Below, piece by piece: positions 53,573-62,029 of a stretch of 64,000 nucleotides of DNA. Below the pieces are notes generated by a model. It did not search any database, was not told the origin of the DNA, and saw only the letters and a list, made by a program, of their open reading frames with translations. Position 1 is the first letter of the stretch, and every line of letters starts with the position of its first letter. Origin of the DNA: Dysgonomonas sp. 216 (GTDB lineage Bacteria > Bacteroidota > Bacteroidia > Bacteroidales > Dysgonomonadaceae); NCBI RefSeq assembly GCF_010501065.1, contig NZ_QVMM01000001.1, positions 173,083 through 237,082 of the forward strand. The letters are read 5' to 3'. Both the position numbers and the translations under genes were made by a program.

Positions 53573-54739
53573 ATGAAAAAAAGCAGTATACTCATCCTCT
53601 TTTTTCTCTGTTTAAGCAGTGTTAGCTACGCATCGCTCAGGCTGGGTGCCGACAGATTAGAGGTGTTACTACCCCTTATAAAAGAAAAAAAAGTTGCTCT
53701 TGTAGTTAATCAAACAAGCTGCTTATCGAACGGCACACACTTGCTCGACACATTACTGGCTGAAAATATACAAGTAAAAAAAATATTTGCACCCGAACAT
53801 GGAATACGGGGAAATGCCGATGCCGGAGAAACAGTTATTGACGGAAAAGATCCGAAAACAGGAATAAATATAACATCGCTTTATGGTAAAAATAAAAAAC
53901 CTACCCGAGCAATGCTCAATAATATCGACATTGTCATCTTCGACATTCAGGACGTAGGAGCGCGTTTTTACACATATATCAGCACAATGCACTATGTAAT
54001 GGAAGCTTGTGCCGAACAACAAAAAACCTGCATAATTCTCGACCGCCCCAATCCTCATGACTTTATAGACGGCCCCATACTTGAGAGTTCCCTCAAATCT
54101 TTCGTCGGCATGCATCCTATACCCGTTCTGCACGGACTAACGATAGGCGAGCTGGCTAAAATGATAAACGGAGAAGGCTGGTTGAATCAAAAAATTAAGT
54201 GTAAATTAAAAATTATAACTCTTGAAGGGTGGAAACACGGACAAGCATACAGTTTGCCAATAAAACCATCTCCTAATTTACCAAACGATCAGTCGATAAA
54301 ATTGTATGCTTCGCTTTGCTTTTTCGAGGCAACCAACGTAAGCGTTGGGCGGGGCACTTACTTTCCGTTTCAGGCAATAGGATACCCCGACCCTAAATTC
54401 GGCGATTTTACCTTTACACCTAAATCTTTACCCGGATTTGATAAAAACCCTCTTCAAAAAGATAAGTTATGCTATGGAGTCGACCTCAGGCAATTTAAAT
54501 TTAACGATGGATTATCGCTAAAATTCCTGATAAGCTTCTACAAAAAATCAGGTTCAGCCCCATCCTTCTTTAAATCACCCAGATTTATGGACAATCTGGC
54601 GGGAACAAGCAAACTCCGTTTACAAATTCAAAAAGGGGCAACCGAAGAAGAAATTCGTAAAAGCTGGGAAAATGATTTAACAAAATATAAAACAATAAGG
54701 AAAAAGTATTTGTTATATACAGAGAATGACAAATTTTAA
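53573..54739 (+). CDS. namZ: Exo-beta-N-acetylmuramidase NamZ-type (DUF1343, GH171)
   Basis: A 388-residue exported protein (signal MKKSSILILFFLCLSSVSYA). DUF1343 blocks are plain: VALVVNQTSCL, KKIFAPEHGIRGNADAGE, IVIFDIQDVGARFYTYISTM, ILDRPNPHDFIDGPIL, PVLHGLTIGELAKMI and SVGRGTYFPFQAIG. The family was shown to be an exo-acting N-acetylmuramidase (NamZ) that removes MurNAc from peptidoglycan fragments, CAZy GH171. It probably recycles or scavenges cell wall. A distinct promoter precedes the next gene. Confidence 0.9.
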   Translation: MKKSSILILFFLCLSSVSYASLRLGADRLEVLLPLIKEKKVALVVNQTSCLSNGTHLLDTLLAENIQVKKIFAPEHGIRGNADAGETVIDGKDPKTGINITSLYGKNKKPTRAMLNNIDIVIFDIQDVGARFYTYISTMHYVMEACAEQQKTCIILDRPNPHDFIDGPILESSLKSFVGMHPIPVLHGLTIGELAKMINGEGWLNQKIKCKLKIITLEGWKHGQAYSLPIKPSPNLPNDQSIKLYASLCFFEATNVSVGRGTYFPFQAIGYPDPKFGDFTFTPKSLPGFDKNPLQKDKLCYGVDLRQFKFNDGLSLKFLISFYKKSGSAPSFFKSPRFMDNLAGTSKLRLQIQKGATEEEIRKSWENDLTKYKTIRKKYLLYTENDKF

Positions 54740-54751
54740 AGTCGCTATTTG

Positions 54752-54759
54752 TATATTTG
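54752..54759 (+). promoter_or_regulatory. -7 promoter box for zinc-ribbon protein gene
   Basis: TATATTTG (TAnnTTTG), 24 bp before the ATG at 54784. It overlaps the TTG at 54757 that would open a longer frame, supporting the ATG start. Confidence 0.5.
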
Positions 54760-54783
54760 TATAATAAACCAAGGAATACGTAT

Positions 54784-55956
54784 ATGTCAGATAACCTTTG
54801 TCCCTTGTGTGGAAAGCAAGTTAATGAAAATGAAATAATCTGTTCGGAGTGTAACGAAATAGCACGAAGGAGGGATTCTATCAATTTTTTATTAGATGAA
54901 GACACTTTTAATACTGACATGACGGAAGACACTCCTCCTATAATAGAAAAGAATACCCCCGATCGGTCAAAAAACAATACTATCCCCGACAAAAAAAACA
55001 TCCTACCGGAAGATAGTGAAAACGAAAAAGAAATACCCCCTACACCTCCGGCTAAAAACATCGGAAAAAAGATACGCATTATAGCTCTTTGGTCAGTAGG
55101 TTTACTTTTATGCCTTGGCATGGGTATAGGTATATATTTAGTAAATAAGGAAAAAAAAGACAGAGATAATGCCGAGCTCAGTTTTTGGTATATGTGTATC
55201 GAACGCAATACGCCCGAAACATACTCCAACTATTTACGATTATACCCTAACGGAAAGTTTCAGAACGAAGCTCAGGATAAAATAGGAAGACTCCGCGATC
55301 TGGAAACTAAAGCGTGGTTAGGCATTAAAAATTCGTCCGACATAAACGATTTCTACGATTTTCTTCAGGTATATCCTCTTACCCCGTTTAAAACTGAAGC
55401 GAAAAAAATAATGGACTCGTTAAGCTGGAACGAAGCCCAAGTTGATAACACCGCAGAAGGATATCTTGTATATATACAAAATGCCGAGCTTGGCAACATA
55501 GCCGGTTTTTATAAAGATATAGCGCAAAACCGACACGATTATTTATTCAATATAAAGCCGGTTGAAGGCGACGAGCGTAATGATATAATGCAGCATGTAG
55601 GCTCTTTGTTTCGTTCGCTATCGGGTAATCAGTTTCGTAAACTGACCGATATATTGAATATTCCCAAAGTAGACAATTTTTACGGGGCTAAAAACAGATC
55701 GGGAGCCATTATTGTGAAGTCGATAGAAGCCGACATGCAACGCAACAAGATAAAAAGCATGGAATACTATCCTCAATACAAGACGCTTACCGTAGAAAAA
55801 GACGGCGATGGCATTTATCTTCTAAGTTTAACCGTCGACAAAAAAATATATTATAAGACCCACAAGAAAAACGATAACATTACCGAAAAGTTATATATAG
55901 AGCTAACCCCCGACAAAAAAGTAAAATACCTGCATACAAGCAAAGATGGTATTTGA
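54784..55956 (+). CDS. Zinc-ribbon membrane protein, unknown function
   Basis: A 390-residue protein. Residues 1-27 form a zinc ribbon (CPLCGKQ ... CSECNE). A disordered acidic/Pro linker follows (about 35-95). One transmembrane helix lies near 100-122 (IIALWSVGLLLCLGMGIGIYLV). The outer part begins with two repeats of the type W-x-Y-L-x-x-YP-x-x-x-F-x-x-EA (NYLRLYPNGKFQNEAQ; DFLQVYPLTPFKTEAK), seen in TPR-like bacterial proteins, and ends in a beta-rich domain (about 200-385). No named family recognised. A sensor or scaffold spanning the inner membrane is a guess. Confidence 0.65.
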   Translation: MSDNLCPLCGKQVNENEIICSECNEIARRRDSINFLLDEDTFNTDMTEDTPPIIEKNTPDRSKNNTIPDKKNILPEDSENEKEIPPTPPAKNIGKKIRIIALWSVGLLLCLGMGIGIYLVNKEKKDRDNAELSFWYMCIERNTPETYSNYLRLYPNGKFQNEAQDKIGRLRDLETKAWLGIKNSSDINDFYDFLQVYPLTPFKTEAKKIMDSLSWNEAQVDNTAEGYLVYIQNAELGNIAGFYKDIAQNRHDYLFNIKPVEGDERNDIMQHVGSLFRSLSGNQFRKLTDILNIPKVDNFYGAKNRSGAIIVKSIEADMQRNKIKSMEYYPQYKTLTVEKDGDGIYLLSLTVDKKIYYKTHKKNDNITEKLYIELTPDKKVKYLHTSKDGI

Positions 55957-56105
55957 TTTTATACTACAAAAACACGAACCTTTTGTGTTAACCTTAAAAA
56001 AAGGTCTATATTAAAAAATTGCTTTTCAGTCTTTAAATACTGTCAATAATTGTTTTTTTAAGAGCAAAAACGTCCTTTTCTATTTTAGATATCAACAAAT
56101 TCACG

Positions 56106-56113
56106 TATATTTG
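56106..56113 (+). promoter_or_regulatory. -7 promoter box for rseC-rnf operon
   Basis: TATATTTG (TAnnTTTG), 29 bp upstream of the rseC ATG. The preceding 150 bp (55957-56105) are AT-rich without other features. Confidence 0.5.
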
Positions 56114-56142
56114 CCAATAATGCTAATCGCATATAGCAAAAT

Positions 56143-56556
56143 ATGAATAAAATAGAACATGAAGGAGTCATTTGCAGCCTATCTGAAAAAAGTGCACTTG
56201 TCAAGATAAAACAAGTAGAAGCATGTGCCGAGTGCCATGCAAAAACAATGTGTTCTGTTTCGTCCATACAAGAAAAAACAATAGAGATTTCCTATATTTC
56301 GGGAGAATACCAGATCGGAGAAAGAGTGTTGATTACAGGAGCTACTTCCATAGGGTTAAAAGCAGTTCTGTATGCTTTTGTTATACCCCTTATAATAATT
56401 ATAGCCACTCTGTCATTTACAACAATACTCCATCTATCCGAATCCTTGGCAGTTATTCTAGCAATCGCAGCCCTTATTATATATTACCTGATACTGTATC
56501 TTCTTCGGGAGAAAATGAAAAATAAATTTGTATTTACACTGACTAAAAAAATCTGA
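56143..56556 (+). CDS. rseC: RseC/SoxR-reducing-system family protein
   Basis: A 137-residue inner-membrane protein with an N-terminal Cys motif CAECHAKTMC (CxxCx5C) resembling RseC and two hydrophobic helices (about 72-97 and 100-121). RseC-like proteins accompany Rnf complexes and are proposed to help reduce SoxR or mature Rnf. It is 1 bp from rnfB, the first gene of the Rnf operon. Confidence 0.85.
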   Translation: MNKIEHEGVICSLSEKSALVKIKQVEACAECHAKTMCSVSSIQEKTIEISYISGEYQIGERVLITGATSIGLKAVLYAFVIPLIIIIATLSFTTILHLSESLAVILAIAALIIYYLILYLLREKMKNKFVFTLTKKI

Positions 56557-56557
56557 A

Positions 56558-57418
56558 ATGAGCATAATATTAGTGTCGGTTATATCATTAGGCGTAATAG
56601 GTGCTGTTGGTACTATAATATTATTCTTAGTCTCAAAAAAGTTTAAAGTAAACGAAGACCCTCGCATAGCATTGGTACAGGATGCATTACCCGCCGCAAA
56701 TTGTGGTGGATGTGGTTTTCCCGGATGTGGAGGTTTTGCAACCGCTTGTGTAAATGCATCATCTCTCAGCAATTTAAATTGCCCTGTAGGCGGTAATAGT
56801 ACAATGGAAAAAGTAGCCGGAATACTAGGCATGACCGTCGAAAAAACCGAGCCCAAAATAGCAGTTATCCGCTGCAACGGTTCGTGCGATAATCGTCAAC
56901 AAACTTCGCTTTACGATGGAGCATCTTCGTGTTCCATTGCCGCCGCATTATACGGAGGCGATACCGACTGCAGCTACGGCTGTCTCGGATTAGGCGACTG
57001 CAAAGCTGTGTGCCAGTTTGGAGCTATTAAAATGAATCCTTCGACCCGCTTACCGGAAATAGATGAAGAAAAATGTACAGCTTGTGGCGCCTGTGCAAAA
57101 GCATGTCCTAAAATGCTTATCGAATTACGAAAAAAAGGAACTAATTCGCGCCGCATATATGTTAGCTGTATGAATAAGGACAAAGGAGGAGTAGCGCGCA
57201 AAGCATGCACAGTTGCATGTATAGGATGCAATAAATGCGAAAAAGCATGTACCTTCGATGCCATAAGCATACAAAACAATCTGGCATATATCGATGACGA
57301 AAAATGCCGCTTATGCCGGAAATGTGTAAAAGAATGTCCAACTTCGGCTATTACCGAGCTTAACTTCCCTGTAAGAAGAGAGTCGAAAGAACTGGCAACA
57401 ACAACAACCATTGGATAA
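56558..57418 (+). CDS. rnfB: Rnf complex subunit B (ferredoxin-type)
   Basis: Accepts electrons from reduced ferredoxin for the Na+/H+-pumping ferredoxin:NAD+ oxidoreductase. The 286-residue protein has one N-terminal membrane helix, the Fe-S cluster motif ANCGGCGFPGCGG with following Cys (about residues 47-75), and several ferredoxin-type clusters: CSYGCLGLGDC, CTACGACAKACP, CIGCNKCEKAC and CRLCRKCVKECP. It is longer than E. coli RsxB (about 190) because of these extra clusters, the usual anaerobe form. Confidence 0.96.
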   Translation: MSIILVSVISLGVIGAVGTIILFLVSKKFKVNEDPRIALVQDALPAANCGGCGFPGCGGFATACVNASSLSNLNCPVGGNSTMEKVAGILGMTVEKTEPKIAVIRCNGSCDNRQQTSLYDGASSCSIAAALYGGDTDCSYGCLGLGDCKAVCQFGAIKMNPSTRLPEIDEEKCTACGACAKACPKMLIELRKKGTNSRRIYVSCMNKDKGGVARKACTVACIGCNKCEKACTFDAISIQNNLAYIDDEKCRLCRKCVKECPTSAITELNFPVRRESKELATTTTIG

Positions 57419-57441
57419 TTCCTAAAAGCAACGAAAAAACA

Positions 57442-58782
57442 ATGATCACTAAAATAAGGACATTTCGAAAAGGGGGAATACATCCGTCCGAAAATAAAAT
57501 ATCAGCAAACAAACCCATTGATACAAGCAATATACCTTCGCTGGTTGTTATACCTCTATCTCAACACATCGGTAAACCGGCTATACCTGTTGTTAACAAA
57601 GGCGACATTGTGAAAACAGGCACATTATTGGCTAAAGCCGACGGTCTTATTTCTGCCAACATACACTCATCTGTTTCGGGAACTGTTTTGAAAATTGATG
57701 AAGTGATGACAATAAGCGGATTCAAACATCCTGCTGTTTACATTGAAGTTGATGGCGACATTTGGGAAGACGATATCGACACAACCGATACTTTAATAAA
57801 AGATTGCAATTTGTCGTCAGATGAAATAAAAGACAAAATACTCGAAAAAGGTATAGTGGGCATGGGTGGCGCAACCTTTCCGCTGCACGTTAAATTGAGT
57901 CCTCCACCCAACAGCGAGGCAAAGTATTTACTGATAAATGCTGTTGAGTGTGAACCATACCTAACCTGCGATCACGCTTTAATGCTCGAAAAAAGTGAGG
58001 AAATTCTTGTTGGAACTTCTATCCTAATGAAAGCTTTGAACGTAGAAAAAGCAATGATAGGTATCGAAGCCAATAAACCCGACGCCATAAAAAAACTGGG
58101 AAAACTATCCGACAACTATAAAAACATAGACATTGTGCCGCTAAAGGTTCGTTATCCGCAAGGCGGCGAAAAACAGCTGGTAGAAGCATGCATCGGACGA
58201 CAGATACCAAGCGGGGCATTACCTATATCAGTAGGGGCTGTAGTGGTTAACGTTGCCACAGTTTTTGCGTCGTACGAAGCTATCCAAAAAAATAAGCCTC
58301 TGATAGAAAGGGTTATAACCGTAACAGGAAAACATGTAGAAAAACCATGTAATATCCGAACACGGCTAGGCGTACCTATTGGTCAGCTAATTGAGCAAGC
58401 AGGCGGATTGCCCGAAAACACAAAAAAGATAATAGCCGGCGGACCAATGATGGGCAAAGCTATTTCGAATATCGACATGCGAGCAACTAAAGGTTTATCA
58501 GGGCTACTCATCATTCCAACTTTGGAAGCCCAGCGGAACGAAATGAAAAACTGCATAAGGTGCGGAAAGTGTGTGAATATATGCTGTATGGGATTAACCC
58601 CGTATTTTCTAATGAATGTCAGCGAATTTTCGGACTGGGACAAGGCCGAATCGGCACACATTACCGACTGTGTTGAATGCGGATCGTGTAGTTTTGTCTG
58701 TCCTGCAAACCGACCGATACTTGATTATATTCGCCTTGGTAAAAATAATGTGATGAAAGCAAAGAAGGCACGCAATAACTGA
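57442..58782 (+). CDS. rnfC: Rnf complex subunit C (NADH/FMN-binding)
   Basis: Peripheral cytoplasmic subunit that passes electrons to NAD+. The 446 residues show the KGGIHPSENK start, the Gly-rich NADH/FMN region GIVGMGGATFPLHVKL and NAVECEPYLTCDH, an SLBB domain (TRLGVPIGQLIEQAGG), and two 4Fe-4S motifs CIRCGKCVNICC and CVECGSCSFVCP. It follows rnfB by 23 bp; the next gene, rnfD, is unusually far (216 bp) with a repeat between. Confidence 0.96.
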   Translation: MITKIRTFRKGGIHPSENKISANKPIDTSNIPSLVVIPLSQHIGKPAIPVVNKGDIVKTGTLLAKADGLISANIHSSVSGTVLKIDEVMTISGFKHPAVYIEVDGDIWEDDIDTTDTLIKDCNLSSDEIKDKILEKGIVGMGGATFPLHVKLSPPPNSEAKYLLINAVECEPYLTCDHALMLEKSEEILVGTSILMKALNVEKAMIGIEANKPDAIKKLGKLSDNYKNIDIVPLKVRYPQGGEKQLVEACIGRQIPSGALPISVGAVVVNVATVFASYEAIQKNKPLIERVITVTGKHVEKPCNIRTRLGVPIGQLIEQAGGLPENTKKIIAGGPMMGKAISNIDMRATKGLSGLLIIPTLEAQRNEMKNCIRCGKCVNICCMGLTPYFLMNVSEFSDWDKAESAHITDCVECGSCSFVCPANRPILDYIRLGKNNVMKAKKARNN

Positions 58783-58876
58783 AGTATATAAAAACAAATA
58801 TATTATCTATATTACGAACGATAAACTTACTAGCGAGCAAACAAATAAAAACAATTATAACAAAAGCCGTTTTTTC

Positions 58877-58954
58877 TGTCAGAATTGTCAGGTTTTATAA
58901 AAAGTACATGCTAAAACCCATCAAAAACCGCATTTAATTCTACTTAGATAGAAC
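58877..58954 (+). repeat. Two-box intergenic repeat, copy A (inside rnf operon)
   Basis: Box 1 at 58877-58896 (TGTCAGAATTGTCAGGTTTT) and box 2 at 58937-58954 (ATTCTA-N6-TAGAAC), start-to-start 60 bp. It sits in the 216-bp rnfC-rnfD gap. The sequence between the boxes is not conserved among copies. No TAnnTTTG promoter was seen in the gap. Confidence 0.75.
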
Positions 58955-58998
58955 TAACATCAATCATCGAGGAACTATATAAACACTAAAAAAACGTA

Positions 58999-59970
58999 AT
59001 GTCAAATAAACTAATTGTATCCCCCTCTCCTCATATACACAGTGGAGATTCCATCGAGAAAAACATGTATGGAGTATTGATTGCTCTGATACCTGCTTTT
59101 CTGGTATCTCTTGTATTCTTTGGGTTGGGAGCTTTAATTGTAACCACAGTATCTGTTGTATCCTGTATCGTGTTCGAAGCTCTAATTCAAAAATATTTAT
59201 TAAAAACAAAGGTGTCAATAAGCGACGGATCAGCCATAATCACAGGTATTTTACTGGCATTCAACCTACCGTCAAATCTTCCGGTTTGGATTGTTATTAT
59301 CGGTGCTTTTGTCGCTATTGCCATAGGTAAAATGACTTTCGGAGGACTGGGTAATAACATATTTAACCCCGCATTGGTAGGCAGGGTATTTTTACTTATA
59401 TCGTTTCCCGCACAAATGACTGTATGGCCTCAGCCGGGGTTTTTCCCTTTCGAATATACCGATGCTACCACTGGAGCAACTACTCTGTCGCTTATAAAGC
59501 ATGGTTCGGACAAAGTATTCTCTTTCGCTTCTATGCTTATTGGCGAACAAGGTGGAAGCCTTGGCGAAGTTAGTGCTATAGCTTTGCTTATCGGGTTCGG
59601 GTACATGCTTTGGAAGAAAATTATCACATGGCATATTCCGGTATTTACAGTGGGCACAGTCATGGTTTTCACAGGAATACTGCACCTGGCAGATCCGCAT
59701 GTTTATGCCGACCCCGTCATGCATCTTCTGTCGGGAGGGTTATTGTTAGGTGCCATATTTATGGCAACCGACTATGCTACCTCTCCGATGAGTAAAAACG
59801 GAATGATAGTATACGCCATAGGAATCGGGCTTATAACAGCGGTTATACGTATATTCGGAGTTTACCCCGAAGGTATATCATTTGCAATACTGATTATGAA
59901 TGCTCTGACTCCGTTAATAAACACATATATTAAACCTAAAAGATTTGGGGAGGTAATAAAAAATGGCTAA
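58999..59970 (+). CDS. rnfD: Rnf complex subunit D (flavinylated membrane subunit)
   Basis: Integral membrane subunit related to NqrB. The 323 residues have about nine helices. The covalent-FMN motif is Asp155-A-T-TGAT with acceptor Thr161 (DATTGATTLSL), matching the ApbE consensus Dxx(S/T)GAT. It overlaps rnfG by 8 bp. No apbE gene is in the window. Confidence 0.96.
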   Translation: MSNKLIVSPSPHIHSGDSIEKNMYGVLIALIPAFLVSLVFFGLGALIVTTVSVVSCIVFEALIQKYLLKTKVSISDGSAIITGILLAFNLPSNLPVWIVIIGAFVAIAIGKMTFGGLGNNIFNPALVGRVFLLISFPAQMTVWPQPGFFPFEYTDATTGATTLSLIKHGSDKVFSFASMLIGEQGGSLGEVSAIALLIGFGYMLWKKIITWHIPVFTVGTVMVFTGILHLADPHVYADPVMHLLSGGLLLGAIFMATDYATSPMSKNGMIVYAIGIGLITAVIRIFGVYPEGISFAILIMNALTPLINTYIKPKRFGEVIKNG

Positions 59971-60697
59971 ACTTAAATCCACGCTACTAAATATGTTTCT
60001 GTCGTTAACTATTATATGTATAGTTGCCGCCGCTATTCTGGCATATGTAGATCAGGAAACAGCTCCACTGATAGCCAATGGCAAGAAACAAAAGCTCGAA
60101 AATGCAATAAGGGACGTTATTCCCGGATTCGACAATTCGCCTCTGGAAGATATGTACTCAATAGCGACATCGAAAGGAGACTCCCTTAAAGTTTATCCGG
60201 CAAAAAAAGGAACCGAATTGTTGGGCGTAGCAATCGAAAGCTTCACTATGAAAGGTTTCAGCGGAGAGATAAGAATATTAGTGGGGTTAAAACCCGAAGG
60301 CGAGATAATAGACTATGCAATACTTCAGCATGCCGAAACGCCGGGGCTTGGAGACAAAATGGATACTTGGTTTAAAACCGACAAAAAAAATCAGAATATA
60401 ATAGGACGTAATTTATCGGGTAGCACACTAAAACTGAATAAAGATGGTGGAGATGTAGATGCAATTACAGCAGCAACCATTACCTCGCGTGCGTTCCTCG
60501 ATGCTGTAAATCGGGCGTATGCGACCTATACCAATCAGGAGTGGGATTCGTCAAGCGGAGCAACAACCTCATCGGGCGAAGCTACCGACTCAACAAGCGG
60601 AGCAACAGACACCTCCGACTCTGTAACAGATTCAACCAGTGGAGCAACAGAAGCCTCAACCGAAAATACCGATGCAAACAGCGGAGCAACAAAATAG
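59963..60697 (+). CDS. rnfG: Rnf complex subunit G with tandem DxxSGAT tail
   Basis: A 244-residue subunit with one N-terminal membrane helix (about 8-28) and a periplasmic FMN-binding domain (to about residue 190). The canonical flavinylation site reads Asp166-AITAAT-ITS with Thr172, that is TAAT instead of SGAT. The protein then carries a Ser/Thr/Asp/Glu-rich tail (195-244) made of a 14-residue repeat with four DxxSGAT motifs (acceptor Thr201, 215, 229 and 243). The family usually stops near residue 200, so the tail is extra. It overlaps rnfD by 8 bp; rnfE starts 22 bp after. Confidence 0.94.
   Translation: MAKLKSTLLNMFLSLTIICIVAAAILAYVDQETAPLIANGKKQKLENAIRDVIPGFDNSPLEDMYSIATSKGDSLKVYPAKKGTELLGVAIESFTMKGFSGEIRILVGLKPEGEIIDYAILQHAETPGLGDKMDTWFKTDKKNQNIIGRNLSGSTLKLNKDGGDVDAITAATITSRAFLDAVNRAYATYTNQEWDSSSGATTSSGEATDSTSGATDTSDSVTDSTSGATEASTENTDANSGATK
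60545..60694 (+). repeat. 42-bp tandem repeat encoding the RnfG tail
   Basis: Three full units (60545-60586, 60587-60628, 60629-60670) and one partial unit (60671-60694). Each begins with a GA(T/C) Asp codon and encodes DxxSGAT. Codons for GGA GCA ACA are the same in all four units, while flanking codons vary. Confidence 0.85.
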
Positions 60698-60719
60698 GAA
60701 ACAACATTCTCTGGATATA

Positions 60720-61313
60720 ATGAAAGAAAATATACAAATATTAGTAAGTGGGATAATTAAAAATAACCCCGTATTTGTCCTTTTGCTGGGAATGTGCCCT
60801 ACTCTCGGAACTACTTCTACAGCAATTAACGGATTAGCAATGGGATTGGCCACAGCATTTGTTCTTACATGCGCAAATATGGCTATATCGCTATTGAAAA
60901 ACCTTATACCCGACAAAGTGAGGATACCCGCATTTATTGTCGTTATTGCAACTTTTGTCACAGTTGTTAAAATGTGCATGGAAGCTTACTTACCTTCGCT
61001 ATACGATAGTTTAGGGCTATTTATACCTCTTATTGTTGTTAACTGTATAGTTTTGGGACGTGCCGAAGCCTTTGCTGCAAAAAACAAAGTTATACCTTCG
61101 TTTTTTGATGGTTTGGGTATCGGGATAGGCTTTACATTGGCTTTAACGATATTGGGTAGTGTCCGCGAATTTTTGGGTACAGGCAAAATATTCGGATTCA
61201 GCATTTACCCCGAAGATTTCGGCTCGCTGATATTCGTTTTTGCTCCGGGTGCTTTTATTGTATTAGGTTACCTTATCGCTATTTTCAATAAATTCAGTAC
61301 TAAATCTAAATAG
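60720..61313 (+). CDS. rnfE: Rnf complex subunit E
   Basis: A 197-residue membrane subunit (NqrD/RnfE family) with about six helices and the conserved GMCPTLGTTSTAINGLAMG near the N-terminus and NCIVLGRAEAFA. ATG 60720 (MKENIQILVSG) is the start; a frame opening within the rnfG tail at 60639 adds unrelated residues and is rejected. It is 12 bp from rnfA. Confidence 0.95.
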   Translation: MKENIQILVSGIIKNNPVFVLLLGMCPTLGTTSTAINGLAMGLATAFVLTCANMAISLLKNLIPDKVRIPAFIVVIATFVTVVKMCMEAYLPSLYDSLGLFIPLIVVNCIVLGRAEAFAAKNKVIPSFFDGLGIGIGFTLALTILGSVREFLGTGKIFGFSIYPEDFGSLIFVFAPGAFIVLGYLIAIFNKFSTKSK

Positions 61314-61325
61314 TCTTTTCGAATA

Positions 61326-61898
61326 ATGGAATATATATTAATATTTATAGGCGCTGTTTTTGTAAACAACATAATACTATCGCAATTTTTAGGCGTATGC
61401 CCATTTCTGGGTGTTTCGAAAAAAGTTGAAACTGCAATAGGAATGAGTGCCGCAGTAGCTTTTGTAATGACTATTGCCACACTTGTTACTTACCTTATAC
61501 AAAAGTTCGTTCTCGATCCTAACGGTTTGGAGTTTATGCAAACAATAAGCTTTATTCTGATTGTTGCATCGCTGGTACAAATGGTGGAAATAATACTGAA
61601 AAAGGTTTCGCCTGCGCTATATCAGGCATTAGGGGTATTTCTTCCTCTTATAACTACAAACTGTGCAATTCTGGGTGTTGCGCTAATTGTTATACAAAAA
61701 GACTTCGATTTGCTTACATCAATCATCTATGCAATATCCAGCGCTGTTGGTTTTGCCTTGGCTCTCATTATATTTTCGGGCATAAGGGAACAATTGTCAT
61801 TAACACATATACCTAAAAGTATGGAGGGAGTTCCTATTGCATTAATTACAGCAGGAATACTGGCTATGGCATTTATGGGATTTAGCGGAATAGTGTAA
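61326..61898 (+). CDS. rnfA: Rnf complex subunit A
   Basis: A 190-residue membrane subunit (NqrE/RnfA family) with six helices; conserved [21 protein letters not shown] and [10 protein letters not shown] carry the Cys thought to bind an Fe-S centre with RnfE. It ends the rseC-rnfBCDGEA operon. Its stop codon lies inside box 1 of repeat copy B. Confidence 0.95.
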   Translation: MEYILIFIGAVFVNNIILSQFLGVCPFLGVSKKVETAIGMSAAVAFVMTIATLVTYLIQKFVLDPNGLEFMQTISFILIVASLVQMVEIILKKVSPALYQALGVFLPLITTNCAILGVALIVIQKDFDLLTSIIYAISSAVGFALALIIFSGIREQLSLTHIPKSMEGVPIALITAGILAMAFMGFSGIV

Positions 61899-61970
61899 GG
61901 ATTGTCAGGTTTTCAATAAATGCTGCATCTGAGCCCTCTAAACAAGGCAGTAATTCTACACAGATAGAAT
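61894..61970 (+). repeat. Two-box intergenic repeat, copy B
   Basis: Box 1 at 61894-61913 (TGTAAGGATTGTCAGGTTTT) overlaps the rnfA stop. Box 2 at 61953-61970 is ATTCTA-N6-TAGAAT with perfect arms. Start-to-start distance is 59 bp. It lies at the 3' end of the Rnf operon, just before the terminator. Confidence 0.7.
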
Positions 61971-61977
61971 TAAAAAA

Positions 61978-62007
61978 AAGCCTATCCTCGTTTCTGAAGA
62001 TAAGCTT
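61978..62007. terminator. Bidirectional terminator between rnfA and gcvP
   Basis: An interrupted stem AAGC-TATC-TC / GA-GATA-GCTT (61978-61989 with 61996-62007, two mismatches) preceded by eight A and followed by T-rich sequence. It can serve both convergent transcripts, best for gcvP on the minus strand. Confidence 0.65.
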
Positions 62008-62029
62008 TCTATATCTGTATGCAACAAAG

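Noticed and set aside
60639..60719. Longer rnfE start inside the rnfG tail
   Set aside because: Adds 27 residues unlike RnfE and depends on the repeat of rnfG; ATG 60720 begins the family sequence.
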